A DNA stretch of 64,000 nucleotides from Syntrophales bacterium (lineage in GTDB: Bacteria > Desulfobacterota > Syntrophia > Syntrophales > UBA2210): NCBI GenBank assembly GCA_023230565.1, contig JALNXD010000001.1, positions 248,001 through 312,000 of the forward strand, given 5' to 3'. Numbering within the stretch: position 1 is the stretch's first letter; the number at the start of each line of letters is the position of its first letter. The notes beneath the pieces are model-generated. The model had not been told where the DNA came from. It saw only the letters and a program-made list of their open reading frames with translations, and searched no databases. The position numbers and the translations under genes were made by a program. Positions 7,033 to 15,709 of this stretch are shown piece by piece.

Positions 7033-10000
7033 TTACATCATGCCTGCCAATATATCCATTGCCTGCTCGATCAAATCCCTGACCTGCAGCTGCGCGGCAC
7101 AGCAGATAATCCAGTCGTTTTTGCCGGGTGACGAGCCGCAGCCGTTCATCTTTCCGAGAATGTCATGCTGCAGCTTATTACAGGCTTCAGCGTAAGAACC
7201 CTCGTCGATCTTCGCCAGAACCGCATTGAGCTTGTTTACCAGGGTCTTCTTCATATTTCTGTTCCTGAAGCATTTGTCATTGATCGCATTGATAGAAGCA
7301 ATGGCATCCTGAAGAATAGTGACAAGTTCGCCCGACGATTGTGTCGCTTCTATGGTAACCGCACTTGGCTCGCTGTTTTCGTACCCGTCGTTTACCACCA
7401 GTGATGCCGTGTAGATTCCCGCAACATCGGGGGTAAAAGAAGGAGTGGCCAGCGTCTGATCATCCAGAAATGCGGTCTGACTGCCCTGCGGCACCGTCAG
7501 GGTCCACAGGAATGTAATCGGGTCGCCGTTTGCGTCGAAGCTGCCGCTTCCATCAAGGGTGACCGGGTCTCCGGCATTCACCGTCTGACTGTTTCCCGCA
7601 TTGGCCACCGGCTTTACATTGGTGAAGCTCACCTGCATCGAATCGGGATCGCTCGACGACCAGGGATCGCTCACTGTCAACTCGATTATGTAATCACCAT
7701 AGAGATCCGGCACGAAATAGGGCGCCGATGAGATCGCATTGACAAGAGCAGCAGTGCTGCCCGCCGGACAGGATTTGATGGACCAGCTGAAGGAGATGGC
7801 GTCGCCGTCCGGATCGTAGCTCTGAGAGCCGTCCAGATAGACGGTTGTACCGATGACGGTGACCGGTACATCACCGCCGGCGTCGGCAAAGGGCTTCGTG
7901 TTTGTGGTGCTCACGGTCACGGTATCCGGATCGCTTGCCAGGCCCCATTCATCCGTGACGATCAGTGCGAGCGTATAGTTTCCCGGTATATCGGGCGTGA
8001 AGGATGGCGTCGCCGTTTCGGCATTGATCAGGATCGCCTGGCTTCCCTGCGGTATTGCGGTGAATTGCCATGCCAAGGCGATACCGTCGCCGTCGGGATC
8101 GGACCCGCTTCCATTGAGAGTCGCCAGTACGCCGACATGAATAGTCTGATCGTCACCGGCATCGGCTACCGGCGGCGAGTTCTCCGTGCTGACAACGACC
8201 TGATCGGGGGCGCTCACTGTGCCGTAGCTGTCGGTTACCGTCAGGCTGAGCACATAGTCGCCGGAGACATCGGCGATAAAGGTCGGTTTTACGGCCGCCG
8301 GGTCGGAAAGAACAGCCGAACTGCCGGTAGGAGCGGAGACGATCGACCAGGCATAGGTAATTGGATCGTTATCGGGATCGCTGCTTCCGGACCCGTCCAG
8401 GGTTACCATGCTCCCTGTGTGCACAGTCTGCGCATCGCCCGCATCGGCGACGGGCGCCGAGTTTTCGGTGCCGATAATCACCTCATCGGGTACGCTTGCG
8501 CTGCCGCTTGCGTCGGTCACCACGAGCGATATACGATAATTGCCGACCATGTCCGCCACAAAGACAGGCGTTGCCGCACTCGGATCATCGAGGGCCGCTT
8601 CGCTTCCGGCCGGCGCGGCATCCATAGACCAGGCGTAGGTGAAGCTGTCGCCGTCGGGATCGTAGCTGCCCGTCCCGTCGAGCGTGACCGAATCGCCGGC
8701 ATGGACGGTCCGGTCGGGACCGGCATTCGCGATGGGCGGCGAGTTGATCGTGCTTATGACGACTTCGTCGGCCAGGCTGCTGTTGCCGTTTATGTCGGTG
8801 ACGATGAGGGAAATAACGTAGTCGCCGGCTGCATCGATGCTGAAGTAGGGCTGTGCCGAGGCGGAATTAACGAGGACGGCGGCGCTGCCGGAGGGAACGG
8901 ACATCAATGTCCACAAATAGGTGATATTTTCCTGATCCGGGTCGAAGCTGCCGGACCCGTCGAGGGTCACCGTCTCCCCTGCCGATGCGCTGCGATCCTG
9001 GCCTGCATCGGCGGTGGGCCGGCTTTGCGTTGACCTGACCCTCACTTCATCCACCAGCCACCAGTATTCACTTTTGGCATTGTAGTAATGGAAACGGGCC
9101 TTCACATCGGCATGCCCGCGGGCACGTGTCGTTATATCCAGACTTTTAAGCTCCGGGCCGTAGCTTGCACCCCGCATCCTGAGGATGTTCGTCCATGGTC
9201 CGCCGTCGACGCTGACGTCTACATCGCCTACTTCGTCCTGGCCATAGTAATACCACGTGAAACAGTTGGCGAACTCCAGATAGATCGAGCCCAGGCAATT
9301 GCCGGCGTTGAAGCTTGGCGTCACGAGCGTCTCGTTGAGGACCGCCGCGCCGGCGGCATTGGACTCCACTGCTGCGCAATTGTTCGAGAAAGGACTTGTA
9401 ATATAATACCTGCTTGCTGAAACGGATATCCACGGGAATGATTCGGGGCTGCTTGACGACAGCGTCGTCCAGCTCTCGGGGATGCTGTTGAAATCCTCAT
9501 ATAGAAGATCGGTGGTCTCTCCTCCGGCAGTGCAGAAGAGCCTCACATTATCGATTGCCCACCAGTAATCCTCATTGGCATTATAGTAGTGGAAGCGGAT
9601 TTTGACATTGGATTGACCCGCAGCGTAGGAGGTGATGTCGATGGTTCTCACTTCGGAAGCGACGCTGGTGCTGTTCATTCTGAGAAGATTTGTCCAGGTC
9701 GCGCCGTTGTCCATGCTGATATCGACATCGGCCACTTCGGAAGAACCGCTTATGTCGTAACTGAATACATGGCAAAACTCCAAATACACGGACCCGCTGC
9801 AGCCGCTCAGATCGATCGCGGGGGTAATAAGCTGCTCGTCAGAGGAATTATGCTGCGAATCCACTACGATGCATGAGCCATGCAAGAATTCGCTCCAGTA
9901 AGGTCTGGAATGTGAATACATCCATGAGCGGCCGTCATTGCCTCCATCCACCAACAACCATCCGGGAGGCGCGGGTCCCCCGAAACTTTCATAGAGCAGA

Positions 10001-10089
10001 TATGATTGTGCCGCTGCGGCGTGGGGAAATAAAATATATCCCGACAAAATACAAAGCACACCTAACGCACACCATAATCTTCTTTTCAC
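7033..10089 (-). CDS. Large secreted multidomain protein: two choice-of-anchor-J-like domains and six PKD repeats
   Basis: 1018 residues. I place the start at a GTG preceded by AGGAGGGGG with 5 bases spacing; it gives a clean signal peptide (KRRLWCALGVLCILSGYILF..AAAAQ). Two related jelly-roll-like domains of about 165 residues follow, each with LITPA/LVTPS, DVDISMDNGATWTN/DVDVSVDGGPWTN and RFHYYNA..YWW, typical of MAM-like or choice-of-anchor-J modules. Six PKD-type beta-sandwich repeats of about 95 residues come next, each beginning (P/A)(V/I)A(D/N)AG and containing LDGSGS-DPDGD and a GxY-x-(I/L)SL-x-VTD strand. The final 105 residues are a Cys-rich helical domain (DKCFRN, EACNKL, IICCAAQ). 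Secreted or surface-exposed, probably for adhesion or polymer binding. The neighbourhood gives no pathway. The gene is visibly more GC-rich than the flanking DNA. Confidence 0.85.
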   Translation of the reverse strand: MKRRLWCALGVLCILSGYILFPHAAAAQSYLLYESFGGPAPPGWLLVDGGNDGRSWMYSHSRPYWSEFLHGSCIVVDSQHNSSDEQLITPAIDLSGCSGSVYLEFCHVFSYDISGSSEVADVDISMDNGATWTNLLRMNSTSVASEVRTIDITSYAAGQSNVKIRFHYYNANEDYWWAIDNVRLFCTAGGETTDLLYEDFNSIPESWTTLSSSSPESFPWISVSASRYYITSPFSNNCAAVESNAAGAAVLNETLVTPSFNAGNCLGSIYLEFANCFTWYYYGQDEVGDVDVSVDGGPWTNILRMRGASYGPELKSLDITTRARGHADVKARFHYYNAKSEYWWLVDEVRVRSTQSRPTADAGQDRSASAGETVTLDGSGSFDPDQENITYLWTLMSVPSGSAAVLVNSASAQPYFSIDAAGDYVISLIVTDINGNSSLADEVVISTINSPPIANAGPDRTVHAGDSVTLDGTGSYDPDGDSFTYAWSMDAAPAGSEAALDDPSAATPVFVADMVGNYRISLVVTDASGSASVPDEVIIGTENSAPVADAGDAQTVHTGSMVTLDGSGSSDPDNDPITYAWSIVSAPTGSSAVLSDPAAVKPTFIADVSGDYVLSLTVTDSYGTVSAPDQVVVSTENSPPVADAGDDQTIHVGVLATLNGSGSDPDGDGIALAWQFTAIPQGSQAILINAETATPSFTPDIPGNYTLALIVTDEWGLASDPDTVTVSTTNTKPFADAGGDVPVTVIGTTVYLDGSQSYDPDGDAISFSWSIKSCPAGSTAALVNAISSAPYFVPDLYGDYIIELTVSDPWSSSDPDSMQVSFTNVKPVANAGNSQTVNAGDPVTLDGSGSFDANGDPITFLWTLTVPQGSQTAFLDDQTLATPSFTPDVAGIYTASLVVNDGYENSEPSAVTIEATQSSGELVTILQDAIASINAINDKCFRNRNMKKTLVNKLNAVLAKIDEGSYAEACNKLQHDILGKMNGCGSSPGKNDWIICCAAQLQVRDLIEQAMDILAGMM

Positions 10090-10862
10090 TGTACCCCCTC
10101 CTTTCTGGATGCACAAAATTCTTTTCTCTGCAGACAGATGCATAAAAAGGCGCATTTCAGCCATGATTTTAAGCGCTTTCTGCAGGCGAGGCTCATCAGT
10201 CCATCTGCGTACCTGCATCATCCCATAGCCTTTAATGAAATTTTCAGTGAAACTTTTACAGCTTAATTTTTGACAACTACAGCTGAACCTTGCCCAAAAT
10301 AACGCCAAAAAATTCAGTTTCTTCGTGAACTGTAAAACATGAATTCTGTAAAAGCCGGTCAGGAACTCCTCCAATTGGATTGCCTGCGGGGATTTTTCTG
10401 GGTGATAAGAAAGCTTTAAAAGAATATGGATTCTGACTTAGTGTATGAACTTTTAAGCGAACCATCTAATCTCTTCGGGGAAAAAGGAGGCCAATGAAGA
10501 AAATTAGCAAATATTATGCGAGTATGAACCCAATCTGGCGGATATTCTATTAGTGCTAGTAACATCCCTGAATTACAGATTCTTATGCCGGTCCCGCCGT
10601 TCGATTTCTACGTCTGGTAAGTTTATAAAAACGTAAGTTTTTTTAAAGATGTACAGAAACCTGTCTAACATTGTTTTCTTAAGTTACGTATACGTTTCAA
10701 GATAATCGATGGAGCAAGAAGCATGTTACGAAATCTGTGCCACTCGAACTTAGAGCGATTTAAAAGGTGAAAGCCCTGTTTTAAGCGGCAACAGGGCTTT
10801 TGGAAAATGGGGTTTGGGGAATAATCAACTCGGTATTGCCTATTTTTGATTCGGTCTGATCC
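10090..10862. other. 773-base region without a clear gene
   Basis: It contains the upstream region of the PKD gene, a 19-codon frame at 10494-10553 with a good SD (AAAAAGGAGG) but no recognisable product, a perfect palindrome ACGTATACGT near 10685, and a terminator hairpin at 10770-10800. The frame that extends the PKD gene upstream past 10089 lacks protein-like features and an SD, so I do not count it as coding. Confidence 0.4.
10765..10804 (-). terminator. Intrinsic terminator downstream of the small secreted protein gene
   Basis: The 11-bp perfect stem AAAGCCCTGTT (10770-10780) pairs with AACAGGGCTTT (10790-10800) around a 9-base loop. It lies about 60 bases beyond the stop at 10863. The T-run is short on both strands, so efficiency is uncertain. 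Confidence 0.5.
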
Positions 10863-11231
10863 CTACCGATGGAAATGCCGTCGGTTGTGGCAGGGGCCTG
10901 CATATTTTTTATTGTGCCGGTCTCTGTACTTCTCCCCGTGCCAATAGTGCTCCTTACATTTATTCATGCGGTGGTGAGGATTGACATAGATTCGCGCCGG
11001 CGGCCTATGGACATATACCCGTGCCGGCGGCCGCTGTACACATATCGCTGAGGGGGCTTGATAGACATGCACAGGACCCGGATCCATCGCCTGTGAAATA
11101 GCTGCTCCGATAACGATGCCGCCGACAATCGCCGCCGGTACCCATGAATCATTCGCCTCGCTCCGTTCCGGCGCCGCCAATCCCAGCATAAGTACCGCAA
11201 GTGCAACTATGATAATAATGACCCTTTTCAT
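10863..11231 (-). CDS. Small secreted basic protein, function unknown
   Basis: 122 residues with an N-terminal signal peptide (MKRVIIIIVALAVLMLGLAAP..SEA). A short glycine-rich segment AAIVGGIVIGAAISQAM could be a glycine-zipper or membrane-associated stretch. A tandem repeat PPARVYVHR / PPARIYVN follows, then a His/Arg/Lys-rich tail with two cysteines (NKCKEHYWHG, GPCHNRRHFHR). Such His- and Tyr-rich periplasmic proteins might bind metal or polyanions, but this is inference. The ATG has a GGAGGT SD. It appears monocistronic, between the hairpin near 11470 and the terminator near 10785. Confidence 0.65.
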   Translation of the reverse strand: MKRVIIIIVALAVLMLGLAAPERSEANDSWVPAAIVGGIVIGAAISQAMDPGPVHVYQAPSAICVQRPPARVYVHRPPARIYVNPHHRMNKCKEHYWHGEKYRDRHNKKYAGPCHNRRHFHR

Positions 11232-11453
11232 GGTTGACCTCCTTGTAATGAGTAAATTGTTCTACTTGATACCTCGCTTACCGGCCTCAATTCGGGGAAA
11301 GGGACATTATCAAACTGTCTTCCTTGCGATCCCGTGAGGTTCCTTGCCTTTTACAATAATAGTCGTGTGACTGGCGGCTGAAGTTACAGACTTTTTCAGA
11401 TTCCTGGTTGGACGAGCTTAGCTGGCAGCAGTTAAAAGTTGAGGTGTAGGTCT

Positions 11454-11489
11454 GAAGAGACCAATTTCGGTACCAAAATTGGTCTCTTC
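11454..11489. repeat. Perfect 14-bp inverted repeat in a 300-base intergenic region
   Basis: GAAGAGACCAATTT (11454-11467) and its exact complement (11476-11489) enclose an 8-base spacer containing GGTACC. There is no T-run on either side, so it is a poor intrinsic terminator. It lies between the stop of the gene at 11532 and the start of the gene at 11231 on the same strand and might be an operator or an RNA-stabilising hairpin. I see nothing else in 11232-11531. Confidence 0.55.
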
Positions 11490-11531
11490 GCGGGTAAGAG
11501 TTATTTTTTATATCAATTAACAAGCCCTCAA

Positions 11532-11969
11532 TTATCTGGCTCGCCCCCCGGAACCCGAGGGTTGGACATTGATCACAGAAATCATCTGGCTTCCTGTAAA
11601 TACTGCTCCGTCTTTCGTATAACCCTGAAGCATTATCTGATTTTCGCCCGGCACCTGCAGGTCTCCAGAATCGGCAAGGGCCTTTACTTCGCTCATCTCG
11701 AATTTGGCCACAAAATTCCCCTGGTTGTCGGCTTTCCACCAGCTTATCGGGACATCGTTCAAAGTGACCGTTCCACCCTCGACGCTGTTGTAGGCGATGC
11801 CGGTATGAACTGTGACGACCTCTCCCTGGCTTTGGATATTGAGAGTATTGGGTGAAACCTGAATAGAAATATCGAAGCCGTGAGATGATGGCGGACTCTG
11901 AAAAAAGCCGAGAGTAACAATGAAAGAGACAAAAAGGACCACAACGACTGATCGGATGATTTTTGACAT
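11532..11969 (-). CDS. Secreted or periplasmic protein of unknown function
   Basis: 145 residues. The ATG at 11969 has AAGGAGAA at 7 bases; the frame is open further upstream but without an SD. A signal peptide MSKIIRSVVVVLFVSFIVTLGFF leads into a beta-rich mature part (DISIQVSPNTLNIQSQGEVVTVHTGIAY, FEMSEVKAL, QIMLQGYTKDGAVFTGSQMI). The pattern V-SP-NTLN-I-S-G--VTVHT--P/AY followed by ---L--V-F----V--L is seen in secreted proteins of environmental bacteria whose function is not known to me. It ends in a GSGGRAR tail. No neighbour suggests a pathway. Confidence 0.65.
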   Translation of the reverse strand: MSKIIRSVVVVLFVSFIVTLGFFQSPPSSHGFDISIQVSPNTLNIQSQGEVVTVHTGIAYNSVEGGTVTLNDVPISWWKADNQGNFVAKFEMSEVKALADSGDLQVPGENQIMLQGYTKDGAVFTGSQMISVINVQPSGSGGRAR

Positions 11970-12206
11970 ATAGTTCTCCTTGAAAAAAGCTGAATAAAAG
12001 AATTCAATGCACCTGCCGTAAACAGAAAAAAGAGGTAAGCAGATAAACCGGTTGACCTGGAAATAAAACTTTTTGTCAGGGGTGAGAATATAACTCAGCC
12101 CGCTTCTTACTGTCAAAGGAAATCATCAAAACCTCATGCCCCTAAATGGCAAGTCAGAGAAGAGTGAGCTGGCAGGAACCTGAAGATTTTCGCAGTCCGG
12201 ATCATT

Positions 12207-13070
12207 TCATCCATCTTTTTTCAAGGGTATTTTCGATTCACATGGAACGCCGGTCTGGCACAGGCCACAGCCGTAGCCGTCAAATCCGAAATTTTTTGTT
12301 ACATACTCGCTGGTCCCGGGGAAAAGATGTTTCAGACACATTTCCTTATCCTTGCCATCTTTGGTGATAGCTCCTACAGGACAACGCTTCATGCATTTTC
12401 CACAAATTCCATAAGTGAAATAAAGGCAATATTCAGTATGCGTTGTATAAGGTCTCGGTGTGGGTGGGATATGGATTCGGGCAACAACGGAACCTGCCCT
12501 CATTGCTTTGCCCGCGGCTGTAATCAACCCGCCGCACAGGCCGAATGTTCCCAATCCGGATGCATATGCGACGTGCCGCTCGGACCAGGTGGAAGAAAAA
12601 CCGTATTTTTTTGAGATCCTCGTACTGAACTGCGGAGAAAGCACAGGTGCGACTGCCTGAAATCCCAGAGAAGCCAACGAACCTACCAAGTGAGCTCGAA
12701 GTTTCACGTTTACTTCTTCGCCAAAAATACGGGCACGGGCCCATCGCTCGGCAGGATACACGATTTCCTGCCTGTTATCAAATTTCGTGGGTTCAGTTTG
12801 AGGAAGAATCCAGCTTATGACAGTGAGTTCTTCGGCTTTAACACTTATGTCCCTGAAAGTTATTGCGAATATTTCCTGTGGGGTCATAAAGAAAGGACCT
12901 ACGTACTGCTTGAATTTCTCATAAAGCGTGTCATTTCCCGATGAATAGCCCACAAGCGGCAATTCCCATGCCTTTTCATCCCCTGAATTCATGAGGGAAT
13001 TATCGGGAGAACAGGCAATAAAATCGTGTATAATGTTTTCAATTTTTTTTGAGTCAATCAACTGATCCAT
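12207..13070 (-). CDS. 4Fe-4S protein related to epoxyqueuosine reductase (QueG-like)
   Basis: 287 residues. The C-terminal third has two cysteine clusters: YCLYFTYGICGKCMKRCPVGAI with C-x2-C-x3-CP (about 218-232), and GCGLCQTGVPCESKIP near 272-282, the usual two-cluster ferredoxin-like arrangement of QueG-type proteins. The segment SERHVAYASGLGTFGLCGGLIT resembles the catalytic-domain region of the QueG family. True QueG carries a cobalamin-binding domain and makes queuosine; this shorter, divergent member is more likely one of the uncharacterised QueG-like Fe-S proteins of anaerobes. SD AAGGAA precedes the ATG. It is transcribed in the same direction as the Mla operon, 174 bases downstream. 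Confidence 0.75.
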   Translation of the reverse strand: MDQLIDSKKIENIIHDFIACSPDNSLMNSGDEKAWELPLVGYSSGNDTLYEKFKQYVGPFFMTPQEIFAITFRDISVKAEELTVISWILPQTEPTKFDNRQEIVYPAERWARARIFGEEVNVKLRAHLVGSLASLGFQAVAPVLSPQFSTRISKKYGFSSTWSERHVAYASGLGTFGLCGGLITAAGKAMRAGSVVARIHIPPTPRPYTTHTEYCLYFTYGICGKCMKRCPVGAITKDGKDKEMCLKHLFPGTSEYVTKNFGFDGYGCGLCQTGVPCESKIPLKKDG

Positions 13071-13244
13071 ATAAAATTCCTTTTGGGGATTTAAAAACTG
13101 ATGCTGTAGAACACCGCCTTTTGTTATTTTTTCTTGTCTTTTGCCATTCTGACTTCAATATAAACATCATTCAGCCACTTTGCTGCTGTCTTCAGGGCAG
13201 TGCAAATCAAAAAAAATCACATGTGCATGTTAAATTCCTCAACA

Positions 13245-13892
13245 TCAGCTTTCTATTATCGCTTTTTGCACATCATGCATTATATTCATCGACAATTCTT
13301 CCACAGCTTTGCTCATTGCCCCGGCAAATCCTGCCGGCGTATATTCAGCAAATGGCATTCGGATGCGATACATCCTCTGAAACAGCACGCGCCCCTCCGG
13401 TTTTTCCGCCATCCTGTCTGAAAGAGTTGCACTTACAGCAACAAGTGCATATCTTTCTTTTTCTCCACGTACTTCCAGAAATTCCATGACATGACCTTCG
13501 AGAAGGAAACGACTTTTTTCATAACTTATGTCGGAACGGACGGCAGAAAAGAGTTCTGTCTGTGCAAGATCTCGGTATATAAGTTCGGATATCATTCCCG
13601 AAGGACTGATCTCCCACCGGTGATTATTATAGGCGGAACGAGTATAAGGCCCTTCTCTATAAATCATTTCTTTTTGGCTGTAAAGATCGGCTGCAGTAAA
13701 GCGGCTGACCGTGATTGCTGCATCAATCACAGGTGTGCTTTTCACGGAAGGAGGTGGATACTCGATGATGAAGGAGGTGATCGCCGGTAATTCGCTTCGT
13801 CCGCCAAGACATCCCGCAATCAAAAAGAATATAAAAACCGTGGCTCCAAAAAGCTTAACCAAGCCTGTATTTCCACATATGATATGATTCAT
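13245..13892 (-). CDS. ABC-type lipid transport auxiliary lipoprotein (PqiC-like)
   Basis: 215 residues with a lipoprotein signal peptide ending in the lipobox LIAGC at about residue 28. The mature part resembles the ABC-transport auxiliary domain (PqiC type): an early FIIEYPPPS strand, then IDAAITVSRF and VSATLSDR-----VLFQRMYR. Such lipoproteins partner MCE proteins that carry phospholipids between the membranes. Spacing to the MCE gene is 5 bases, so translation is likely coupled. SD AAGGAGG. It is the last gene of the four-gene transport operon, and no MlaC-type periplasmic carrier is present. Confidence 0.82.
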   Translation of the reverse strand: MNHIICGNTGLVKLFGATVFIFFLIAGCLGGRSELPAITSFIIEYPPPSVKSTPVIDAAITVSRFTAADLYSQKEMIYREGPYTRSAYNNHRWEISPSGMISELIYRDLAQTELFSAVRSDISYEKSRFLLEGHVMEFLEVRGEKERYALVAVSATLSDRMAEKPEGRVLFQRMYRIRMPFAEYTPAGFAGAMSKAVEELSMNIMHDVQKAIIES

Positions 13893-13897
13893 GAAGT

Positions 13898-14890
13898 TTA
13901 ATTCCTCCTTTCCCGTGAGGATCTTCCGAAAATTATATCCGATGGATTTTCTGATAGCCTCTGCACAAGTGTCTCAAGAGACCGGGCCGCCCTTGTGACG
14001 CTCTCACTTGCGTCTCTTATGCCCACTGCGGCGAGCCGGGCTGAATTATCAAGATCACTCATAAGCGATTCCGCCTCTTCCGATCTTTCAGCGAACTCCA
14101 TTCCTCTAATTGTTTCAGTGATTTCAGCGACAAGATCCTGCACCCTGGATAAAGTTTGTTTCATTTCCACCGCCGCAGCATTGAATGAAGAGGATGTCTT
14201 TTCCAGTTCCAGCCTGCCTATTATCTCACGGGATTCAACAGTCAGCGCTCTCAATTCACGCATCGTTTTTTCCATTTCCCTGGTCAAGCCTTCGAAACGT
14301 GCCGCCGATTCATTTAAATTTGCCAGTATATTCTGAAGTTTTTCATCCGTAACAACAGATTCTACCACATCTACAATCCTTTTGATTTTTTGAAATGAAT
14401 CTTCAATATCAATCTCGGTTATCCGTTTCATTACAGTATCAATATTTGATACTATTCGGCTGATTTCAGATTCTCTGGAAGGGATGACGGGATAAGGTGC
14501 TTCGAACTCTATTCGAACTCTATCGGGAATGGATTTATCGTAACGATTTAATTCAATGAATACAAGCCCCGTAATTCCGACAGATTTAAGCTGGGCGACA
14601 GTATTTTCAGCAAATTTTTCTTCAAGGTCGATTTTCATAACAACTTCAATAAGCCTGTTATCCGGAGCGACATTTATCCGCTCGACCCTTCCCACCTCCA
14701 CTCCTCTGTATTTAACGCTGGAATCAACGGAAAGCCCTTGCACGGATTCATCAAAATAGGATACGTAGCGTTTGCCTTTCTGGAAATATTGCGCCGCCCC
14801 AAGCCAGATAACAGCTATTATCCCCATAATGATACCTATCGTTACAAAGAGGCCTATCATAAAATGGGAAGTCTGCCGTTTCCCCGCCAT
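13898..14890 (-). CDS. MCE-domain protein (MlaD-like), substrate-binding subunit of a lipid ABC transporter
   Basis: 330 residues: one N-terminal membrane anchor (HFMIGLFVTIGIIMGIIAVIWLG), a single MCE/MlaD domain (about 38-115, with VQGLSVDSSVKYRGVEVGRVERI), then a long helical region rich in heptads (residues 150-310) ending in a charged tail. MCE proteins form hexameric periplasmic rings that shuttle lipids. The long coiled-coil part suggests a tunnel-forming needle rather than the short E. coli MlaD. SD AAAGGTGA. It lies between the ATPase and the lipoprotein genes. Confidence 0.9.
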   Translation of the reverse strand: MAGKRQTSHFMIGLFVTIGIIMGIIAVIWLGAAQYFQKGKRYVSYFDESVQGLSVDSSVKYRGVEVGRVERINVAPDNRLIEVVMKIDLEEKFAENTVAQLKSVGITGLVFIELNRYDKSIPDRVRIEFEAPYPVIPSRESEISRIVSNIDTVMKRITEIDIEDSFQKIKRIVDVVESVVTDEKLQNILANLNESAARFEGLTREMEKTMRELRALTVESREIIGRLELEKTSSSFNAAAVEMKQTLSRVQDLVAEITETIRGMEFAERSEEAESLMSDLDNSARLAAVGIRDASESVTRAARSLETLVQRLSENPSDIIFGRSSRERRN

Positions 14891-14901
14891 AGCGTCACCT
14901 T

Positions 14902-15705
14902 TTAATCACTTTGCCGGTTAAGAAAATTTACAACCCGCCTGTCGGCAGATCCTTCTTTCAGTTCACGCGGATCGCCTTCAGCTATAATTCCTCTGGATTT
15001 TCGATCAAGCATCACAATTCTGTGGGCAATATTGAAAATGGACTGAAGTTCGTGGCTGACTATTACCATTGTAGTTCCCATCGCTTTGTTTATGCTTCTT
15101 ATCATATCGTCAATTTCAACTGAGGTAACGGGATCAAGCCCCGCCGAAGGCTCATCGAAAAAAAGAATATCCGGATCAAGTATCATTGCCCGCGCAAGTC
15201 CCGCTCTCTTTTTCATACCTCCTGAAAGTTCCGCAGGTAACAAGTTTTCATAACCGGCAAGATGTACCATTCCCAACTTCATTCTTATAATCATGTTTTT
15301 GGCTTCATCTGAAATATATCGATAATCGGCAAGAGGAAGCTCCATATTCTCACCCAACGTCATTGAGCCAAGCAGACCGCTAGACTGAAAAAGCACCCCC
15401 ATTTTTTCTCGAATCCGTTTCATTTGTTTCCCGTATGCGTTGTGAATATCGATTCCGTCAATCAGAACCTGTCCCTCTGCAGGCCGGTACAGCCCTATCA
15501 TATGTTTAAGGAGCACCGATTTACCCGAGCCGCTTCTTCCTACGATAACCAATATCTCTCCCTTGAAGACCTTGAAGCTGATATCTTCCAGAATTATGTT
15601 GCCTTCCAACTCGGCGGTCATATGGTCAACCGAAATGAGTACCTTCCTTCCATTATTTGTATTTGGATCACGTCCAGTAAAACAACCTTGATTGCTCATC
15701 GTCAT
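14902..15705 (-). CDS. ABC transporter ATP-binding protein (MlaF-like)
   Basis: 267 residues from the ATG at 15705, four bases after the stop of the permease gene; an upstream in-frame start lies inside that gene and is unlikely. Walker A is VGRSGSGKSVLLKH, the signature LSGGMKKRAGLARAM, Walker B ILFFDEPSAGLDP, and the switch histidine VSHE. The signature LSGGMKKR is typical of MlaF/Mkl ATPases that energise MCE lipid transport. It forms a cytoplasmic dimer docking on the permease encoded immediately upstream. Confidence 0.92.
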   Translation of the reverse strand: MTMSNQGCFTGRDPNTNNGRKVLISVDHMTAELEGNIILEDISFKVFKGEILVIVGRSGSGKSVLLKHMIGLYRPAEGQVLIDGIDIHNAYGKQMKRIREKMGVLFQSSGLLGSMTLGENMELPLADYRYISDEAKNMIIRMKLGMVHLAGYENLLPAELSGGMKKRAGLARAMILDPDILFFDEPSAGLDPVTSVEIDDMIRSINKAMGTTMVIVSHELQSIFNIAHRIVMLDRKSRGIIAEGDPRELKEGSADRRVVNFLNRQSD

Positions 15706-15709
15706 CCGA

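Noticed and set aside
7600..9000. Regularly repeated sequence as a CRISPR array
   Set aside because: The repeats are about 290 bases long, imperfect, and encode PKD domains in frame.
8065..9033. A 322-codon plus-strand frame inside the PKD protein gene
   Set aside because: It is the antisense of repeated PKD units; its Gly/Arg-rich product repeats with the PKD period, has no SD and no family resemblance.
10090..10374. The N-terminal 95 codons that extend the PKD protein frame upstream
   Set aside because: The GTG at 10089 has an excellent SD and begins a proper signal peptide, while the upstream extension has neither and would bury the signal peptide.
10494..10553. A 19-codon frame MKKISKYYASMNPIWRIFY with a strong SD
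   Set aside because: Too short to support as a gene without homologues; recorded only in the description of the gap.
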